DNA of 64,000 nucleotides from CAVXXB01 sp963765585 (GTDB lineage Bacteria > Calditrichota > Calditrichia > JAJRVZ01): positions 1-64,000 of the forward strand of contig CAVXXB010000021.1 of NCBI GenBank assembly GCA_963765585.1. Reading direction: 5' to 3'. Position numbers and translations under genes: made by a program. Shown in pieces: positions 7,881 through 18,497 of this stretch. The notes beneath the pieces were generated by a model that worked only from the letters and a program-made list of their open reading frames with translations, was not told the origin of the DNA and made no database searches. Numbering within the stretch: the first letter of the stretch is position 1; each line of letters starts with the position of its first letter.

Positions 7881-10278
7881 TCAGCTCGGTGCGTCGCACG
7901 CGCTGCACGCGAGTCCGCGAATCGGCGGCTGCTCTGCCGTCGCGCGGCTCGCGGAGCGGAACCGGGCGTTGACCCGCTGGCGTTCGAGGACCTGTTCGAG
8001 CGTCTTGGCGGCCTGCTCGATCGGGTGCTCGGCGAAGAACGCCGCGGTGTCGTCGACCAGCTCGGGTGTCGAGAGGAACTTGACGGAGTCGACCATGCGC
8101 ACGATCGTGTTGCTCGGGAACCGGTCGAGCGCCTGCGTCCCAGTGATCGCGGACGAAGGCCCAGGCGGCGGCGCCGTGGCGGCGGTTGGCGATCGCCGCG
8201 CGCAGCAGGAACGGTGCGTTCTGCGTCCGGACCTCGGAACGACATCGCGAACTCGCAGGTCGACAGCACGAGCGCCTCGTCGTCGAACTCGGCCAGTGCG
8301 TACAGGTGGCGCAGCTGCTCCTGCGGTGTGCGCCGCCGTGAGGAACCGCTGCTCGCATGCGGTCGTAGGTGTCGGCGTCGCCGGTGGCGGCCACGACCGA
8401 GGTGGCGGCCGCAGATCAGTTCGGGGTCGACCGCGTCGGATCGTCGCTGGCGGCGTCGAACCACTCGCGGCAGCGAGCCTGTACGCCGGCGTCGTCGCCG
8501 AGCACGCCGACGAGTCCGACGAGCAGGCCGCGCAGCTTGCCGGTCAGGTCGGCTCTCGTCGCCGGTCGGCTCGCCGAGCGCGTCGAGCGCCGGCGTGGCG
8601 AGGTCGCGCACCTGGCCTGGAAGCCGTCGCGGCGGGGCCGTCGTCGAGCAGGCGGCCCGAGGCCGCGCAGCGCGATCGCGATCGCCTGCCACACGGCGTG
8701 TTCGCGCTCGCCGGCGAACCCTCGCAGGAAGGCCAGCAACTCGGCGGCCGACATCCGCCCGGCGACGCGTGGCGGCCCAGGCGTCGTCGACGAGGTTGTA
8801 CCGCTCGAGCGTCGACAGTGCGGCGATCGCGTCGGCGTCGAGACGGGCGCGCAGTTCGTCGCTGTAGGCGACCCGGAAGAAGCCGTGGCCGCCGGCGTTG
8901 ACGACGATCGGCGGCCGCGCGTCGGCGCGCGAGCGGAACGACGCGGTCGTCGCCGTCGAGCAGCACGGTGGTCGTGGCGTCGCCGATGCGGACGTGGATC
9001 GGGATCGCCCAGACGCTGGCGTCGTCATCGGCATCGCCGTCGCCGTCGTCGAAGCCGAAGCGGTGCTGGCGCAACTCGAGCGCGCCGTCGACGAGCGACG
9101 GCGCGTCACGAGCGGGTAGCCGGGCTGCCAGATCCACGAGTCCATGATGCGTCGAACCGGCTCGCCGCGTGGTGGCCTCGATCGCATCCCACAGGTCGTT
9201 CGTCTCGGTGTTCGCGTAGCTGTGCAGGTCGAGATAGTGGCTGACGCCCTGCACGGAAGCGCTCGGCGCCGAGGTACTGCTCGAGCATGCGCAGCAGGGC
9301 CCCGCCCTTCTGGTAGGTGAGCACGTCGAACATGCCCTCGCAGTCGGCGGGCGATCGCACCTCGAACTCGACCGAGCGGGTGCTCGCCAGCGAGTCGGTC
9401 TCGAAGGCGACGCTGCGCTCGACCCCGAACGCCGTCCAGCGCTGCCAGTCGGGGCGGTAGGCGTCGCACGCGGCGACCTCCATGAACGTGGCGAACGCCT
9501 CGTTCAACCAGATGCCGTTCCACCAGCGCATCGTGACCAGGTCGCCGAACCACATGTGGGCGAGCTCGTGCGCGACGACGTCGGCGACGAGTTGGCGCTC
9601 GTTCTGGGTGCTCGTGGCCGGGTCGACCAGCAGCAGGCTCTCGCGGAAGGTGATGCAGCCGAGGTTCTCCATCGCGCCGGCTGCGAAGTCGGGCAGGGCG
9701 ACCAGGTCGACCTTGTCGCTCGGGTACGGGATGCCGTAGTAGTCCTGGAACCAGCGCAGGCAGAACGCTCCGACGTCGAGGCCGAAGTCGGTCAGGTGGC
9801 CCTTGCCGGGCACGTGGACGAGTCGCAGCGGGATGCCGTCGACGTCGACCGTGTCGGTGGTCTCGAGCCGGCCGACGACGAACGCCACCAGGTAGCTGCT
9901 CATCACCATCGTGTCGGCGAAGCGGATCACGCACGGCCGTCGGCGGTCGTGCGTTCGATCTCGGGTGCGTTCGAGATCGCCGTCAGCCCGTCGTCGACGT
10001 CGAGGGTGATGGCGAACACCGCCTTGAACTCGGGCTCGTCCCAACACGGGAACGCTCGACGGCAATCGGTCGCCTGCATCTGGGTGGTGGCGATCACCTG
10101 CTCGATGCCGTCGTCGTCGGTGTAGGTGCTGCGGTAGAAGCCCGCGCAGCTTGTCGTTCAGGACGCCGTCGAACTCGATGGTCAACACGCTCGTGCCGGC
10201 TGCGATCGGGGTGGCAGGGGTGACGAACAGCCGCTCGGTCGCCGGTTCGAGTTCCCACGTGGCCGGCTGTCCGTCGAC
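7881..10278 (-). CDS. pepN: M1 family aminopeptidase (PepN type), N-terminus lost at join, many frameshifts
   Basis: This zinc metallo-aminopeptidase would remove N-terminal residues from peptides in the cytoplasm. The substrate-binding motif is 'AGAMENLGCITFRESLLL'. The zinc site HExxH-x18-E is in 'VVAHELAHMWFGDLVTM' and 'WNGIWLNEAFATFME'. The following ERAP1-C-like helical domain runs to 'AAKTLEQVLERQRVN'. At least six frame changes are needed over 2.4 kb, including around 9260, 8750 and 8340. All motifs are in family order, so sequence error is the best explanation. The 5' end stops at 'DGQPATWELEP' where the low-GC sequence begins. About 100 N-terminal residues are missing. Confidence 0.85.
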
Positions 10279-10283
10279 ATCAT
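10276..10283. other. Chimeric join: high-GC to low-GC genome
   Basis: Left of this point the DNA is an actinobacteria-like pepN read on the minus strand, missing its N-terminus. Right of it begins, in mid-gene on the plus strand, a Wzz-like protein missing its N-terminus ('LLVPNKYKSTALITVEEE'). Two unrelated genes are each truncated at the same base, and GC falls sharply. No mobile-element sequence is present. Confidence 0.9.
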
Positions 10284-11296
10284 TCTTTTAGTTCCAAATA
10301 AATATAAATCAACCGCCTTAATTACAGTTGAGGAAGAGAGCGGAGGATTACCAATTCCTTCATTATTAAAAGATTTGCCACTTTCATTGAATGTGGGAGG
10401 TACTGAAAAAATTGAAAAATATACGAGATATGCCCAAAGTAGGAGAATATTAGATAAAATTATTGAAAAATATGATTTAGATGATTTATATGATTCTGAA
10501 TTTAGGGAAGATACATATAAATCAATTTTAACAGATTTAGATCTGACGGATAACGGAGATGAAACTTTTCATATTTCATTTGAACATGAGGACAGACAAT
10601 TAGCAGCCAAAATAGTATATGATCTTTTTCTAAATATAAAGAATCTTGATATAGAAATGTCAAATAAAAAGGCTACTGAATTTCGTACATTTTTGGAGGC
10701 AAGAACGAATGAGGCATCTCTAATATTAAGAATAGCAGAAGATAGTCTGAAACATTATAGCGAATTATCTGGAATCGTGGAGGTTAGTGAACAAATAAAA
10801 CAGAGTATAAAATTATTATCAGATTTAGAATCTGAAAAAATTGAGATGGAAATACAACGTGATTTTCTTAGAAGAAATGTATACAACAATCAAGGTATGC
10901 TTCAACAAATTGAGGGTAAAATCAGTGTCTTAAATCAAAAAATAAATGATGTTTATAATACGGAAAACTATTCAAATATTGCTATAAATATGATTCCTGA
11001 AAAATCTTTAAGGTATTTGCGGCTTTATAGAAATGTAAAAGTACAAGAATTAATTCTGGAATTCATGATACCCCAACTTGAAAATGCCAAAATCGAAGAG
11101 AAGAAAAATTATTCTTCACTACTACTTATTGATCATCCTGTACCAGCGGAAAGAAAAACTCAGTCCTAAACGTACCAGAAATTTATTAATAATTATTTTC
11201 TTCAGTTTCTTGTTATCACTAATATCGGTTCGCATCTATGAATTATATTTAATTAATAAACCTTTAATTCACTCAATATTTCGTAGAAGCAAATGA
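10279..11296 (+). CDS. Wzz/chain-length determinant-type polysaccharide protein (5' truncated, one frameshift)
   Basis: The open frame starts at the join and gives 'KYKSTALITVEEESGGLPIP', the periplasmic part after a first membrane helix that is missing here. It continues with long charged helices (about 10600-11090) as in Wzz/polysaccharide co-polymerases. It ends with the family-typical 'IDHPVPAERK', followed after a frame break near 11155 by 'LSPKRTRNLLIIIFFSFLLS', the second membrane helix. These proteins set the chain length of O-antigen or exopolysaccharide together with Wzy. No tyrosine-kinase domain is attached. It overlaps the next gene by four bases. Confidence 0.8.
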
Positions 11297-12543
11297 CAAA
11301 CCGTCTATCTTATTTTTATTTTCCTCTAATCATTTTCTGCTTTATTTGGATATTTGTTTGGATTGTTCATAGTATAAGTCCAATTCAATTATATGACATT
11401 GATTTCTCGACTATTTTACTATCTATAGCCTCTATCTCATCAATAATTCTGGGGTATATATTTTATCGATTATTCTGGCTTGAAGACAATTTTAATATTT
11501 ATAATGAATTTAATATACATTCGATTACCGTTAACTACTCAGTCTTATTTTACTCATTAATCGTTCTCAATCTAATAGTTGCCTTATCCTTATATTTTTA
11601 TCTTATGTATCTGGTTGATGAGAGGGGATCTGTACTGAAGTATTTCTTAAATCCCATCATGAGTCGACAATTAGTCATTAAAACCATGAAAGAGGAAAAC
11701 TGGAATTTCACTGTGGCAATTGCCAGTTATGGTGTAAGTTTGAACCTTATAAATCTAGTACTTTCAGGTATCCTATTTACTTCAAAAAAAGTAATCCACA
11801 AAGTAACGTCAGTCTTACCACTTATAATTGGTATTACGGTGAGTTTTATAAATTTTAGTAGATTTAATCTAATTTACGTTTTCATGTACTGGATTTTTTC
11901 AATCTTATACTTTCACTACTGGCTTGACAAGGCAAGAAGAAAACGAGTATTTAAAAGTGTGATTTTTCTTATGCTAATCAGTGTTGTTTTAGTCGGTATT
12001 GTATTTTATGGTATACTCTCAATGAGATTTTTTACGGTTTCGGATGAAGAAATTTTTAAAACATTTATCGAACAAGCTTTTTATTATATTACCGGAAATC
12101 TGGTTGCTCTCGATGTTTATTTTTCTAGTGATGTCAATTTATTGATGGGACAAGGGATATTTAGGACTATTCTGAAATGGTTTAGCAGAATTGGATTTAT
12201 GGAAGAATTAAAAACCATTTCTTGGAAATATAACTATGTTAAAATATCCCCAGAACATATTTCAAATGTTTTCTCATATATTAGGCCCCTTCATGAAGAT
12301 TTTGGTGTATTTGGATTGCTTTCTTTTAGTTTTGCCTGGGGATTCTTTGCTGCCCTGGCAGTTAAAAAATTCATCTCGAAATTTACATTGGTGCGTCACT
12401 ATATAAACATATTATTATCCTTTTCTTTTCTAATGTCTTTTTATGGTTTCAGTTTACTTGGACTTTCCGAGATCCTGTATTTTCTGTCAGTGTTTTTAAT
12501 TATTGATATTGCGACTAAAAAAAAGGTGTTTCAGAGTGTATAA
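11293..12543 (+). CDS. Wzy-like oligosaccharide repeat-unit polymerase
   Basis: This 416-residue integral membrane protein has about ten to twelve hydrophobic spans. A larger polar loop around residues 240-340 includes 'ISPEHISNVFSYIRPLHEDF'. The 'PLHEDFGVFG' pattern resembles the region before the last helices in O-antigen polymerases of the oligosaccharide repeat unit polymerase family. It would join lipid-linked repeat units at the outer face of the inner membrane. Sequence conservation in this class is low, so the call rests on topology and on its place between Wzz and Wzx. Confidence 0.7.
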   Translation: MTNRLSYFYFPLIIFCFIWIFVWIVHSISPIQLYDIDFSTILLSIASISSIILGYIFYRLFWLEDNFNIYNEFNIHSITVNYSVLFYSLIVLNLIVALSLYFYLMYLVDERGSVLKYFLNPIMSRQLVIKTMKEENWNFTVAIASYGVSLNLINLVLSGILFTSKKVIHKVTSVLPLIIGITVSFINFSRFNLIYVFMYWIFSILYFHYWLDKARRKRVFKSVIFLMLISVVLVGIVFYGILSMRFFTVSDEEIFKTFIEQAFYYITGNLVALDVYFSSDVNLLMGQGIFRTILKWFSRIGFMEELKTISWKYNYVKISPEHISNVFSYIRPLHEDFGVFGLLSFSFAWGFFAALAVKKFISKFTLVRHYINILLSFSFLMSFYGFSLLGLSEILYFLSVFLIIDIATKKKVFQSV

Positions 12544-12624
12544 TTTTTCCACAAGTTTTTAAAAGGATTAATTTTAATCATTTATTGTTTAGAATTCTTG
12601 ATCACCTGATAAGTTACCCTAAGT

Positions 12625-13890
12625 ATGATGCCGTTAGATATTAGTTACTCAAAATTTGTAAAGAGCATAGCTGTCTTATTTGCTTCGTCTTCAATTGCCC
12701 AGGTATTCCCTGTCCTTGTATCTCCAATATTAACAAGGATATATGCGCCGGGTGATTTTGGCCTGTTCGGAATTTATGGCGCCATACTTTCCATTGCTTC
12801 CGTTGTATTGCTCTTAAGGTATGATTTAGCAATATTATTGCCTAAGAATAATGTTGCCGCTATAAATGTTTTCGCACTTTCTGTTATCATTGGCATTATA
12901 AATTCTGTAGTATTGATGTTACTCGCAATTATGTTCATCTATATTCCAAATACATTCGATAATTTTGGTATTCCAAATGAGGTTATGATTCTCTTGCCAT
13001 TAAATGCGCTTGTCCTTGGAATTTCACAATCACTTACCTATTGGTTAAACAGACATAAGCGTTTTAATGTGATTGGCGTTGCTAAAATATCTCAATCCTC
13101 GGTAAATGTTATCATCATTCTTATTCTGGGATTACAGGGATATACAAAAACCGGATTAATAATAGGATGGTTTTTTGGTCACCTTATATATTTATTCTTC
13201 TTAATTTGGGATTTCGCTCGGACTGATCGCAAATACATTTCAGAAGTAAGGTTGTCTCAAATGAAATGGCAAATGCGAAAATATAAGGAATTTCCCAAAA
13301 TTAACACGATGCATGCTCTCATAACAAGTCTCACGATTAACCTGCCCGTAATAATTATTGAGAATTATTTCTCACCTTATTTGGCTGGTTTATACATGTT
13401 ATGCCTTCGAATCGTCCAAACCCCACTCTCACTGGTGTCCGGTTCGATGAGTCAGGTGATCAATCCATATATCACTGAAATGTACAATGATAAAAAAAAT
13501 ATTTATGAATTAATGTCAAAAATATTAAAAAAAATAATATCTTTCTCTTTAATCCCATATATAGTAATTGCAATATTTTCAATTGAAATATTCAGTTTTC
13601 TTTTTGGAGACGAATGGAGTCAATCTGGATATTTTTTCATTCTACTTAGCCCGTTTATCTATCTTAATTTTTTAACCTCACCATTTTCATATTTGCCCAT
13701 GGTGATGAAACTTCAAAAACGAGCATTTATAATTGAGATCGTGTTTTTGATAACGAAGTTGCTTGCCCTATTTACAGGAGTATATTTTGCCAATATAGAT
13801 GTAGCATTAATACTTTTTAGTGTTAGTGGAACTATTGTTTTTTTATATCTCTTATCTTGGTATAAGAAAATTGCCATAAATCCGGTCTGA
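12625..13890 (+). CDS. Wzx-type oligosaccharide flippase
   Basis: This 421-residue membrane protein has about twelve hydrophobic spans and the polysaccharide biosynthesis protein (MATE/MOP superfamily) N-terminal pattern 'SSSIAQVFPVLVSPILTRIY' followed by 'PGDFGLFGIYGAI'. It would flip undecaprenyl-linked repeat units from the cytoplasmic to the periplasmic face. 'LITSLTINLPVIIIENYFSP' marks the start of the second half. It sits next to the polymerase and chain-length protein, completing a Wzx/Wzy system. The start ATG ATG at 12625 lies 81 bases after the polymerase stop. Confidence 0.85.
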   Translation: MMPLDISYSKFVKSIAVLFASSSIAQVFPVLVSPILTRIYAPGDFGLFGIYGAILSIASVVLLLRYDLAILLPKNNVAAINVFALSVIIGIINSVVLMLLAIMFIYIPNTFDNFGIPNEVMILLPLNALVLGISQSLTYWLNRHKRFNVIGVAKISQSSVNVIIILILGLQGYTKTGLIIGWFFGHLIYLFFLIWDFARTDRKYISEVRLSQMKWQMRKYKEFPKINTMHALITSLTINLPVIIIENYFSPYLAGLYMLCLRIVQTPLSLVSGSMSQVINPYITEMYNDKKNIYELMSKILKKIISFSLIPYIVIAIFSIEIFSFLFGDEWSQSGYFFILLSPFIYLNFLTSPFSYLPMVMKLQKRAFIIEIVFLITKLLALFTGVYFANIDVALILFSVSGTIVFLYLLSWYKKIAINPV

Positions 13891-13976
13891 TTGATTTAAA
13901 TTTTGGATTTAACAATCTAAAAAAATGTTATTGAAACTGAGCTGAGTATCTATATGAGAAATTGTGATAACCGGTT

Positions 13977-15170
13977 ATGAAAAAAATCTTGTTTTTGTCA
14001 CATATGTTTCCATTGAGTAAAAATTCTAATTTTGGCATATTTGTATATAATCAGGTCAAAGAACTTGTTAAACATAATTTTGATGTAATTGTAGTGTGTC
14101 CGGTGCCATGGTTTCCCAGAAATTTTCCAATAAAAAATAACAACTGGAGTGAGAGGTTAAATTTACCTTTTGTGACAGAGTATGAAGGAATTAAAGTATA
14201 TTATCCGCGCGGATTAACGATTCCAAAGTACCTGGTTAATTTCAGAGGCCGGTCTTATTACTATTCATTAAGAAAATTTTTTAAAAATCTTTTTAACGAT
14301 TATCAATTTGATCTGATTCACTGTCATTCTGCCTTGCCAGATGCTGACTTAGCACGACAACTAAAGAAAAAATTTAATATTCCATTGGTATGTACATTGC
14401 ACGGTCATGACTTGCAGGTTCTTGCCTCAAACAGCAAACTATATAAAAATAGAATTATAAGAGTACTCTCCCATTGCGATAGTATCGGTTTAGTAAGTGA
14501 AAAGCTGAAAAATTTATTAAATAATATTGCCGGCGATGTATTAAATGATGATAAAGTAAGAGTAATCTATAATGGGATCCAAGTATACAATGAATATGAA
14601 GATGTGAGTAGAAAGTTACCGAAAAATAAAATAATATTAATCACAATTGCTGCTCTGATAAAACAGAAAGGCATCATAACTGTATTACATGTCTTAGCCA
14701 AGCTGGTGAAAGAGTTTCCCGATTTGCATTATATTGTAATAGGTGATGGATGGGACCGGAAATTGATTTCCCAAGTTATATCGGATTTGAATCTTTCTGC
14801 CTATGTTGAACTATTAGGGGCATTATCACATAAATTATCAATGTCGTATCTCAAAGAATCAGATATAATGATTATGCCAAGTTTAAATGAATCATTCGGT
14901 ATTGTATACATCGAATCAATGTACTTCAAAAAAATTACAATCGGTTCCATCAATGAGGGAATCAGTGAGATAATAAAAGATGGTGAAAATGGATTTTTGG
15001 TTGCACCAGATGATGAAAATATGATTTATGAATTATTGAAGAAAATATTATTGAATTTTAATGATATGCAGAAAGTGCAGCATTCTGGCCATCACACTGT
15101 ATGGCCCATATTCAGTTGGGAAAATAATATAAAATGCTATATTGAATTATATGAGGAACTTTTAAAATAG
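13977..15170 (+). CDS. GT4-family glycosyltransferase
   Basis: This 397-residue GT-B transferase starts with 'ILFLSHMFPLSKNSNFGIFV', a typical N-terminal GT4 domain. 'CTLHGHDLQVLASNSK' is the acceptor-side motif. The C-terminal nucleotide-sugar domain has 'ITIAALIKQKGIITVLHVLA', 'YIVIGDGWDRKLI' and the donor-binding 'PSLNESFGIVYIESMYFKK', with the E-x7-E pattern. It is a retaining cytoplasmic enzyme adding a sugar to the lipid-linked repeat unit; donor and linkage cannot be read. An 86-base spacer follows the flippase. Confidence 0.85.
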   Translation: MKKILFLSHMFPLSKNSNFGIFVYNQVKELVKHNFDVIVVCPVPWFPRNFPIKNNNWSERLNLPFVTEYEGIKVYYPRGLTIPKYLVNFRGRSYYYSLRKFFKNLFNDYQFDLIHCHSALPDADLARQLKKKFNIPLVCTLHGHDLQVLASNSKLYKNRIIRVLSHCDSIGLVSEKLKNLLNNIAGDVLNDDKVRVIYNGIQVYNEYEDVSRKLPKNKIILITIAALIKQKGIITVLHVLAKLVKEFPDLHYIVIGDGWDRKLISQVISDLNLSAYVELLGALSHKLSMSYLKESDIMIMPSLNESFGIVYIESMYFKKITIGSINEGISEIIKDGENGFLVAPDDENMIYELLKKILLNFNDMQKVQHSGHHTVWPIFSWENNIKCYIELYEELLK

Positions 15171-15294
15171 GCAACTGTATTAATTGCCATCTATTGCAGT
15201 TATATACTAACTTGTCGAAACTTATTCGTTCTATTTTTGTTATCAATGCGTGTTCATAGTATGTGTATAAGATTAGTTTGGAGATGAAATTTGT

Positions 15295-16407
15295 ATGCCT
15301 CAGCAACCTAGGGTATGTCACCTCAGCTCAGTTCATTATCGGTATGATACCAGAATATTATTAAAAGAATGTCAAACACTCGCTGGGGCCGGATATGATA
15401 TTTGGTTCGTTGTCGCGGATGGAAATCCCCCAGAGAAAAAATCAGGAGTAAACATAGTATCAGTTAAATCGGCGAAAAACCGATTTTTCAGAATGATTCA
15501 GGCTTCGTGGAAAGTATATAAAAAGGGTAAAAGTTTAAGAGGTGATATTTACCACTTGCATGATTCTGAACTACTGATAATTGGCATTTTATTAAGGATT
15601 TTGGGCAAAAAGGTCATTTATGATGTTCACGAAGATGTACCCCGTGATATACTACATAAAGATTATATCCCCAAATATTTAAGATGGTTCTTATCTAAAA
15701 TTATTGAACTGATTGAAAATAGAATAAGTGCTGGATTTGATACCGTAATAACAGCGACACCGTGGATCGGCGAAAGATTTAAAAAAAATAATCCCAAAAC
15801 GAAAGTTATAAACAATTTCCCAATAATTCAGAATTTGAATAATGTTATCTGGAGAGAGAGAAAAAATGAAGTGTGTTATATCGGAGATATTACAGAAAAC
15901 AGAGGCCTATCCTACATCATTGACGCCTTAGAAAATTTAGATATCACCTTTAATCTTGCCGGTAGATTTTATCCGGAGCCATATCGTCAGTATCTCATGT
16001 CTAAAAAAGGATGGAAAAATGTCCGGGAACTTGGTTTTATTAGCAGGAAAAATGCAGAAAATGTTTTAATGCAATCTAAAATTGGATTTGTTACTTTTTT
16101 ACCTGAACCCAATCATATAAACGCCCAGCCTAATAAAATGTTTGAATATATGTCTGCATCACTACCGATTATTGCATCTGATTTTCCTTTATGGAAAGAA
16201 ATGATTGAGGGCATAAATTGCGGGATATGTGTTAATCCCACGGATATCCTGGCAATAAGAAAGGCGGTGCTAAAAATAATGAATGATCCCGAATTGGCAA
16301 AGAATATGAGTGAGAATGGATATAATGCAATCCGGGAAAAATATAATTGGACATCAGAATCACACAAGTTAGTTTCAGTCTATGAAAAATTGAGCGCAAA
16401 TAATTGA
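15295..16407 (+). CDS. GT4-family glycosyltransferase
   Basis: The protein has 370 residues. The N-terminal domain has 'RVCHLSSVHYRYDTRILLKE' and 'KVIYDVHEDVPRDIL', the DVHE motif seen in group 1 transferases of EPS clusters. The C-terminal domain has 'VCYIGDITENRGLSYIIDAL' and 'NKMFEYMSASLPIIASDFP', with the E of the donor-binding motif. The end 'AIREKYNWTSESHKLVSVYE' is typical for the family. It probably adds another residue to the repeat unit. The following methyltransferase starts seven bases after the stop, so the two are likely co-transcribed. Confidence 0.85.
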   Translation: MPQQPRVCHLSSVHYRYDTRILLKECQTLAGAGYDIWFVVADGNPPEKKSGVNIVSVKSAKNRFFRMIQASWKVYKKGKSLRGDIYHLHDSELLIIGILLRILGKKVIYDVHEDVPRDILHKDYIPKYLRWFLSKIIELIENRISAGFDTVITATPWIGERFKKNNPKTKVINNFPIIQNLNNVIWRERKNEVCYIGDITENRGLSYIIDALENLDITFNLAGRFYPEPYRQYLMSKKGWKNVRELGFISRKNAENVLMQSKIGFVTFLPEPNHINAQPNKMFEYMSASLPIIASDFPLWKEMIEGINCGICVNPTDILAIRKAVLKIMNDPELAKNMSENGYNAIREKYNWTSESHKLVSVYEKLSANN

Positions 16408-16413
16408 AACGAT

Positions 16414-17113
16414 ATGAACCCTCAGTTAGATAAACAGTTAATAAAAGATATTATTCAGTGGGATGTTTTAAATTGGTCAAGATCCTTAAATTATTGGGAT
16501 AATATGTCGAGCATCCCAAAATCCCAACAGATCTCAGCTTTAGAAATTGGTGCCAGAGAGGGTGGATTATCATTGTTCCTGGCATTGCGCGGGGCAGATT
16601 GTACTTGTACAGATATAACGAACCCTGAAAGAACAGCCACAATCACACATAAAAAATATAAGGTGAACAATAAAATTCAGTATAAGGAAGCAGATGTTTG
16701 TAATCTAAATTTCCCTGATAATAAATTTGACATCGTCATTTTTAAGTCGGTTCTGGGGGCTTTGCAATCTGCCGATCGTCAGAACCAGGCAATAAAAGAA
16801 ATATTCCGGGTTTTAAAAGTGGGTGGCGAATTATGGCTTGCCGAAAATCTAAAGGCCTCTAGTTTGCATCAGTATCTGCGCAGCAAGTATGTAAGATGGA
16901 GTAATGAATGGCGATATATTGAGGCAGCTGAATTAAATAGACTGGTTAAATCATGCCGGGTTTAACCAAATTTATTCAGAGAGATTTGGATTTTTTGCAG
17001 CCTTTGGCAGAACAGAAAAACAACGCGCTGCCCTCAGTTATCTGGATGTAATGACTAACCGTGTAATTTCGGACAGTCAGAAATATATCTTATATGGTAT
17101 TGCAGTAAAATAG
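16414..17113 (+). CDS. SAM-dependent methyltransferase, one frameshift
   Basis: Motif I is 'ALEIGAREGGLSLFLALRGA', followed by 'CTCTDITNPER', 'EADVCNLNFPDNKFDIVIFK' and the post-core 'IFRVLKVGGELWLAENLKAS', the layout of a class I methyltransferase of the Methyltransf_11 type. The frame breaks near 16957 at 'LVKSC'. The other frame continues 'GFNQIYSERFGFFAAFGR' and ends at 17113, giving about 233 residues. It is likely to methylate a sugar of the polysaccharide or its terminal residue. It converges with the GT2 gene 22 bases away. Confidence 0.78.
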
Positions 17114-17134
17114 ATTTGTCTGCAATTAGTTTTG

Positions 17135-18124
17135 CTATCTTCTTATATGCGAATTTATTAATCCAGCAATAAATCCAAAACCATAACTTAAATGTAATAT
17201 TGCATATATAAATGGAAGGAAAACAAATTTTAGTTTCCTGTGCATTAGAGAATTTATCAGCGAAATTAATATACTTATCGAGAAATAAGTTAATAGTAAT
17301 ACTGAGATAAATGAATAATTTCCCGAAATAATTCCAATTAGGGTTGATAAAATTACTGAAAGAACAAATGCAGCTGGAATAAAATGTCTGAATGAAGTAA
17401 AACCACCAAATTTTCTTATCACGTATGGCTTCCAAAAGCCGTATTTATAATATTGTTTCCAGAGTCTTATCTTTGAATTTCTACAAAAATAAGTAGTCCT
17501 AATTTCAGGAGTGTGGAAAAGCCTTTGTCCAGATTTGACAAGGCGATAATTCAGATCATCATCTTCGTTTAGACCGAGAGACTCGTCAAATCCACCTATA
17601 TCGAGTAAAGTAGTACGCCAGAAGGCACCCGGCCAACCTGCGTCATCATAACCTGATTTATCTGAATATCGGTGTTTTGAATTTCCGATCCCAAAGGTTG
17701 ACGAAGTACCCAATGCAATACATTCACCCCAAAATCCCTTGCCTTCGGTTACCATTATTCCACCCACATTACCAGCCCCGGTTTCATTAAGATACTTTAC
17801 GCACAGCGAAATATAATTATTTGCGGCAATTGCATGTGCGCTCATAAGGGCAATGATGTCATTTGAGGAGAAGTTTATGCCAATGTTGAAGGCCTTCGCA
17901 ATCTTGCGCATGGGATTCTCAAGCAGAACGATGTTTTTTGAACTCTTTGCCATGTCCAGAATAATATTCCGGGACCTATCGCTAGAGTTACCATCAACAA
18001 TCAGGATATTATATTTATCTTTTGGATAGTCCTGTTCAAGGAGCGAAGTTATGCAATCAAAAATAAAGTCTTCTTCATTATATACCGCAACCACCACAGA
18101 AACAGAGGGATTTTCTTTAATCAT
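17135..18124 (-). CDS. GT2-family glycosyltransferase with membrane C-terminus
   Basis: Taking the Met of 'MIKENPSVSVVVAVYNEE' at 18124 as start gives 329 residues; an upstream Met at 18199 would add 25 unlikely residues. GT2 motifs are 'NILIVDGNSSDRS' (DxD region), 'NIGINFSSNDIIALMSAHA', and 'PGAFWRTTLLDIGGFDESLG' followed by 'NEDDDLNYRLVKSGQ' (ED motif). The last 110 residues hold three to four hydrophobic spans, as in succinoglycan-type transferases (ExoA-like). It lies on the strand opposite to the main cluster, last of a three-gene reverse block. Confidence 0.83.
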   Translation of the reverse strand: MIKENPSVSVVVAVYNEEDFIFDCITSLLEQDYPKDKYNILIVDGNSSDRSRNIILDMAKSSKNIVLLENPMRKIAKAFNIGINFSSNDIIALMSAHAIAANNYISLCVKYLNETGAGNVGGIMVTEGKGFWGECIALGTSSTFGIGNSKHRYSDKSGYDDAGWPGAFWRTTLLDIGGFDESLGLNEDDDLNYRLVKSGQRLFHTPEIRTTYFCRNSKIRLWKQYYKYGFWKPYVIRKFGGFTSFRHFIPAAFVLSVILSTLIGIISGNYSFISVLLLTYFSISILISLINSLMHRKLKFVFLPFIYAILHLSYGFGFIAGLINSHIRR

Positions 18125-18497
18125 AATTCTCCACATCTTATTTTCGCAAAACTTAGATAAACAAAAAATGAATTTATTGACTTTGTAATTATATGGCAAA
18201 TATGAATAACTTTAACATTTTTTGTATTAATAAGTGGATGTTTTGGTAATTCATTCAAAAATTGCTGGAAACACATTTTATTTTAAAAAACAATGTAATA
18301 TGATTTTACCCAGAAATATAAACAGATTTTTAGTGAAATTGAGTAAAATATTCAAATGTAATATTAAAACTTCAGGTGAGGTGACATATTTACTGCATTA
18401 TTTCAGATTACGCTATTCATTTCCCCGTGATGTTTTCTATTAGAATAATTATTGGAAGACAATTCAACTTTATTAAATTTATACTTGCATCTCAAAG
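18125..18497. other. AT-rich gap without a supported gene
   Basis: There are 373 bases between two minus-strand genes. Short open frames exist, but none has a convincing start, ribosome binding site or recognisable protein. I see no clear hairpin or repeat. It may hold the promoter of the GT2 gene. Confidence 0.5.

Noticed and set aside
7361..9934. Single 857-residue minus-strand frame spanning pepN and the DUF4397 gene
   Set aside because: Only parts of it agree with known proteins (the DUF4397 start and some pepN pieces). The rest is the wrong frame of pepN, held open by high GC content and indels.
10276..10283. Integration site of a genomic island
   Set aside because: No integrase, tRNA, direct repeat or insertion sequence is present, and both flanking genes are truncated. 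An assembly join fits better.
18234..18443. Short plus-strand frame of 69 residues in the AT-rich gap
   Set aside because: No start signal, family or good codon pattern was seen; it is likely chance.
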